Source: JAFGOM01 sp964605795 (GTDB taxonomy: Archaea > Halobacteriota > Methanomicrobia > Methanomicrobiales > Methanospirillaceae). Taken from it: a stretch of DNA of 7,538 bases. The stretch's first letter is position 1, and every line of letters begins with the position of its first letter. The notes beneath the pieces were generated by a model. That model had not been told where the DNA came from. It did no database searches and saw only the letters and a list, made by a program, of their open reading frames with translations. This document shows positions 6,457 through 7,538 of the stretch, piece after piece. The stretch is taken from contig CAZSDZ010000083.1 in NCBI GenBank assembly GCA_964605795.1, forward strand, positions 1 through 7,538, read 5' to 3'. Both the position numbers and the translations under genes were made by a program.

Positions 6457-7008
6457 TCAGGTAAGTTCAATTACCGTCTTAAAAATGGCATTTGCTTCTT
6501 CTTTTTTACCCAGGTGCCTGAGTGAGAGTCCCTTTTTAAATAATACGGTTACATTATGGGGATATGTCTGAAGTATCTTGTCAAATGCCACAATTGCAGA
6601 TTCATATCTTCCAAGATGAAAAAGAGTTGATCCTTTCCCATACCATGCATGGATATTATCTGGTTCTAAATAAACGGCATGATCATATGCATCCAGTGCT
6701 TCTTTCGTTCGATCGGTTTTTGATTTGAATCCAATGGTTTCGTAAAGACACCCTTTAAAATTCCATAAAAATGCAATATCCGGATTTTCAAGAATCTCCT
6801 GGTTTATACGTTCGAGAGCATCATTACATCTGTTAGAAAAAACGAGTAAAAAACATTGTTGAATGGAATCCTCAAAAATGGTTGAGTTGTTCTCCATCAA
6901 ACAGCTAAATAAATCAATAGACGGATCTCCTGTCATGTTGATTTGCGGTTGGGATATATTCTTACGATTTTTATCTCCTGTTCTTTCCTGATCACCACTT
7001 TTATCCAT
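6457..7008 (-). CDS. Small tetratricopeptide repeat (TPR) protein
   Basis: The 183-residue protein starts with about 30 polar residues. A degenerate TPR-like helix pair follows (about 50-75, CFLLVFSNRCNDALERINQEILENP), then three TPR units: about 77-117 (AFLWNFKGCLYETIGF...EALDAYDHAVYLEP, with a short insert KSKTDRT between its helices), 118-151 (HAWYGKGSTLFHLGRYESAIVAFDKILQTYP) and 152-183 (VTVLFKKGLSLRHLGKKEEANAIFKTVIEL). TPR arrays bind protein partners; no enzyme domain, signal peptide or membrane helix is seen, so a cytoplasmic adaptor is the reasonable reading and the partner cannot be named. The ATG at 7008 is the first in frame, with TGA two codons before it; the Shine-Dalgarno is weak. 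The gene is convergent with the membrane PAS gene. It ends a few residues after the last repeat, so it looks complete though shorter than many TPR proteins. Confidence 0.88.
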   Translation of the reverse strand: MDKSGDQERTGDKNRKNISQPQINMTGDPSIDLFSCLMENNSTIFEDSIQQCFLLVFSNRCNDALERINQEILENPDIAFLWNFKGCLYETIGFKSKTDRTKEALDAYDHAVYLEPDNIHAWYGKGSTLFHLGRYESAIVAFDKILQTYPHNVTVLFKKGLSLRHLGKKEEANAIFKTVIELT

Positions 7009-7022
7009 CGTACATCATAATT

Positions 7023-7057
7023 ATACTTTCTGAAGTATGATACGATAAAATTTTGTG
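7023..7057 (-). promoter_or_regulatory. Candidate promoter and palindrome of the TPR gene
   Basis: On the minus strand, CACAAAAT (plus 7050-7057) followed by TTTTATCG (plus 7043-7050) resembles a BRE plus TATA box 35-50 bases before the ATG at 7008, giving a leader of about 10-15 bases. Between box and start lies ATACTT-TCTG-AAGTAT (7023-7038), a perfect six-base inverted repeat that could be an operator over the start site. Both matches are short and imperfect. Confidence 0.3.
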
Positions 7058-7382
7058 AGGGATGTGCTGAACTTTTATGTGTATGGAGGAATAAAACGAT
7101 AATCTGTCCTTTTTAGTGGTATTGATAAATTCCTTACCCGGATATTCAATCAGATAGTATTCTCCTGATACGGTCTCTTAAGGGGGTATCATGATTGGAA
7201 CAATTCGCCTTTGCGATCATCTTACTCCGGCCCCGGCCTTTTTCCTCTCTTTCAGACAGTGAGAGGGGAAGGGTGGCCTGTTCACTATTCAGTACTCTGA
7301 AATGAATTTTCCAGATTATGGATAATGTCAGGGATTCCATATAAACCCCCTAATTATATAAAAATAAATTGCTCAGCAAATG
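7058..7382. other. Intergenic region without a convincing gene
   Basis: A 64-codon minus-strand frame (7340-7146) and a 23-codon plus-strand frame from 7191 are both preceded by G-rich stretches, but neither has recognisable protein character. AGGGGGT (7181-7187) and ACCCCCT (7345-7351) are inverted copies, with looser similarity reaching inwards. They bracket 171 bp containing the stem-loop at 7237-7273. The bracketed piece could be a degenerate small element, but no flanking target duplication is visible. Confidence 0.35.
7237..7273. repeat. Long stem-loop, 13 paired positions
   Basis: The arm CCTTTTTCCTCTC (7237-7249) pairs with GAGAGGGGAAGGG (7261-7273) across an 11-base loop, as plus-strand RNA with ten Watson-Crick pairs and three G-U pairs. 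GGCC copies lie at both outer edges (7235-7238 and 7275-7278). G-U pairs would become A-C mismatches in the minus-strand transcript, so the plus strand is favoured if it is an RNA element. Confidence 0.4.
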
Positions 7383-7396
7383 CCAAAACTTTATAT
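7383..7396 (+). promoter_or_regulatory. Archaeal promoter (BRE plus TATA box) reading to the right
   Basis: CCAAAAC followed directly by TTTATAT is a good match to the archaeal BRE/TATA arrangement and is the clearest promoter in the window. Transcription would start near 7416-7422. The short frames that follow (ATG at 7463 and 7474) close within ten codons, and all plus-strand frames have stops near the window end. The product is therefore a non-coding RNA or a gene with a long leader that begins outside. Confidence 0.55.
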
Positions 7397-7402
7397 GCGG
7401 AT

Positions 7403-7525
7403 CTGAGGATTTGTACTGCAAAATAACGTCAATTGAGAGCCCATTCTTAAAATAAAGGTCAAAATGAGCGCAAAATGAGAAACAAGCCTCAGGCGGGATC
7501 TTAGTATTCACCTACAAATCCTCAG
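7403..7525. repeat. 123-bp segment bounded by a perfect 13-bp inverted repeat
   Basis: CTGAGGATTTGTA (7403-7415) and its exact reverse complement TACAAATCCTCAG (7513-7525) are separated by 97 bases. A 13-base match is well beyond chance for about 530 bp. The inside has no open frame but holds two direct copies of CAAAATGAG (7460-7468 and 7471-7479), 11 bases apart. It may be a miniature inverted-repeat element, a pair of operator sites, or the closing helix of a structured RNA. Flanks (GGAT on the left, TTAA on the right) show no target duplication. Confidence 0.6.
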
Positions 7526-7538
7526 TTAATTATTAGTT

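Noticed and set aside
7191..7262. 23-codon plus-strand frame starting MIGTIRLCDH after a GGGGGT stretch
   Set aside because: Too short to judge, ends inside the stem-loop, and nothing supports it beyond a purine-rich stretch.
7146..7340. 64-codon minus-strand frame with AGGGGG five bases before its ATG
   Set aside because: The protein has no recognisable motif and mixed composition, and the frame runs through the stem-loop. The G-run is also part of an inverted repeat, which explains it without translation.
7403..7538. CRISPR repeats, tRNA or C/D-box RNA at the right edge
   Set aside because: There is only one inverted pair, with no spacer-like periodicity, no cloverleaf arms and no RTGATGA/CTGA box set.

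Overview
The window looks like a methanogenic archaeon of the Methanomicrobiales, most like Methanospirillum. I infer this from three things. The signalling proteins are built from long PAS arrays of a style familiar from that genus. A methyl-accepting transducer sits beside archaeal start signals (GTGAT/AGGT Shine-Dalgarno, BRE/TATA promoter). Transcription appears to end at oligo-T runs without hairpins. No species assignment can be proven from sequence reading alone.

Layout. Positions 1-1985 hold one broken multi-PAS sensor histidine kinase gene, open at the left edge. A one-base deletion near 729 splits it into two reading frames. A TAG at 1772 follows the fifth PAS domain. The dimerisation/phosphoacceptor part is missing, and a decayed piece of the HATPase domain survives at about 1775-1985. 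Positions 2174-4798 encode an intact soluble methyl-accepting chemotaxis protein with four PAS domains, the first three being exact-length tandem duplicates, then a HAMP-like linker and the MCP signalling hairpin. Positions 5120-6160 encode a membrane PAS protein with four predicted helices and a histidine-kinase-like helical end, in which the phosphoacceptor His is replaced by Asp and no ATPase domain follows. Positions 7008-6457 on the minus strand encode a small TPR protein, convergent with the membrane sensor.

The genes are separated by gaps of roughly 190-380 bp with their own terminator-like T-runs, so they look like single transcription units rather than an operon. The common theme is intracellular sensing through PAS domains. 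One output is clear: the MCP should act through CheW/CheA on the archaellum motor. The other two sensors have lost or never had a catalytic output.

The non-coding DNA is the less expected part. The convergent spacer 6161-6456 contains interleaved inverted repeats that could form a pseudoknotted RNA. The last 530 bp carries no convincing gene but has a strong stem-loop, a clean archaeal promoter at 7383-7396, and a perfect 13-bp inverted repeat (7403-7415 / 7513-7525) that could bound a small mobile element or a structured RNA. I found no CRISPR array, tRNA, rRNA, complete insertion sequence or defence system.
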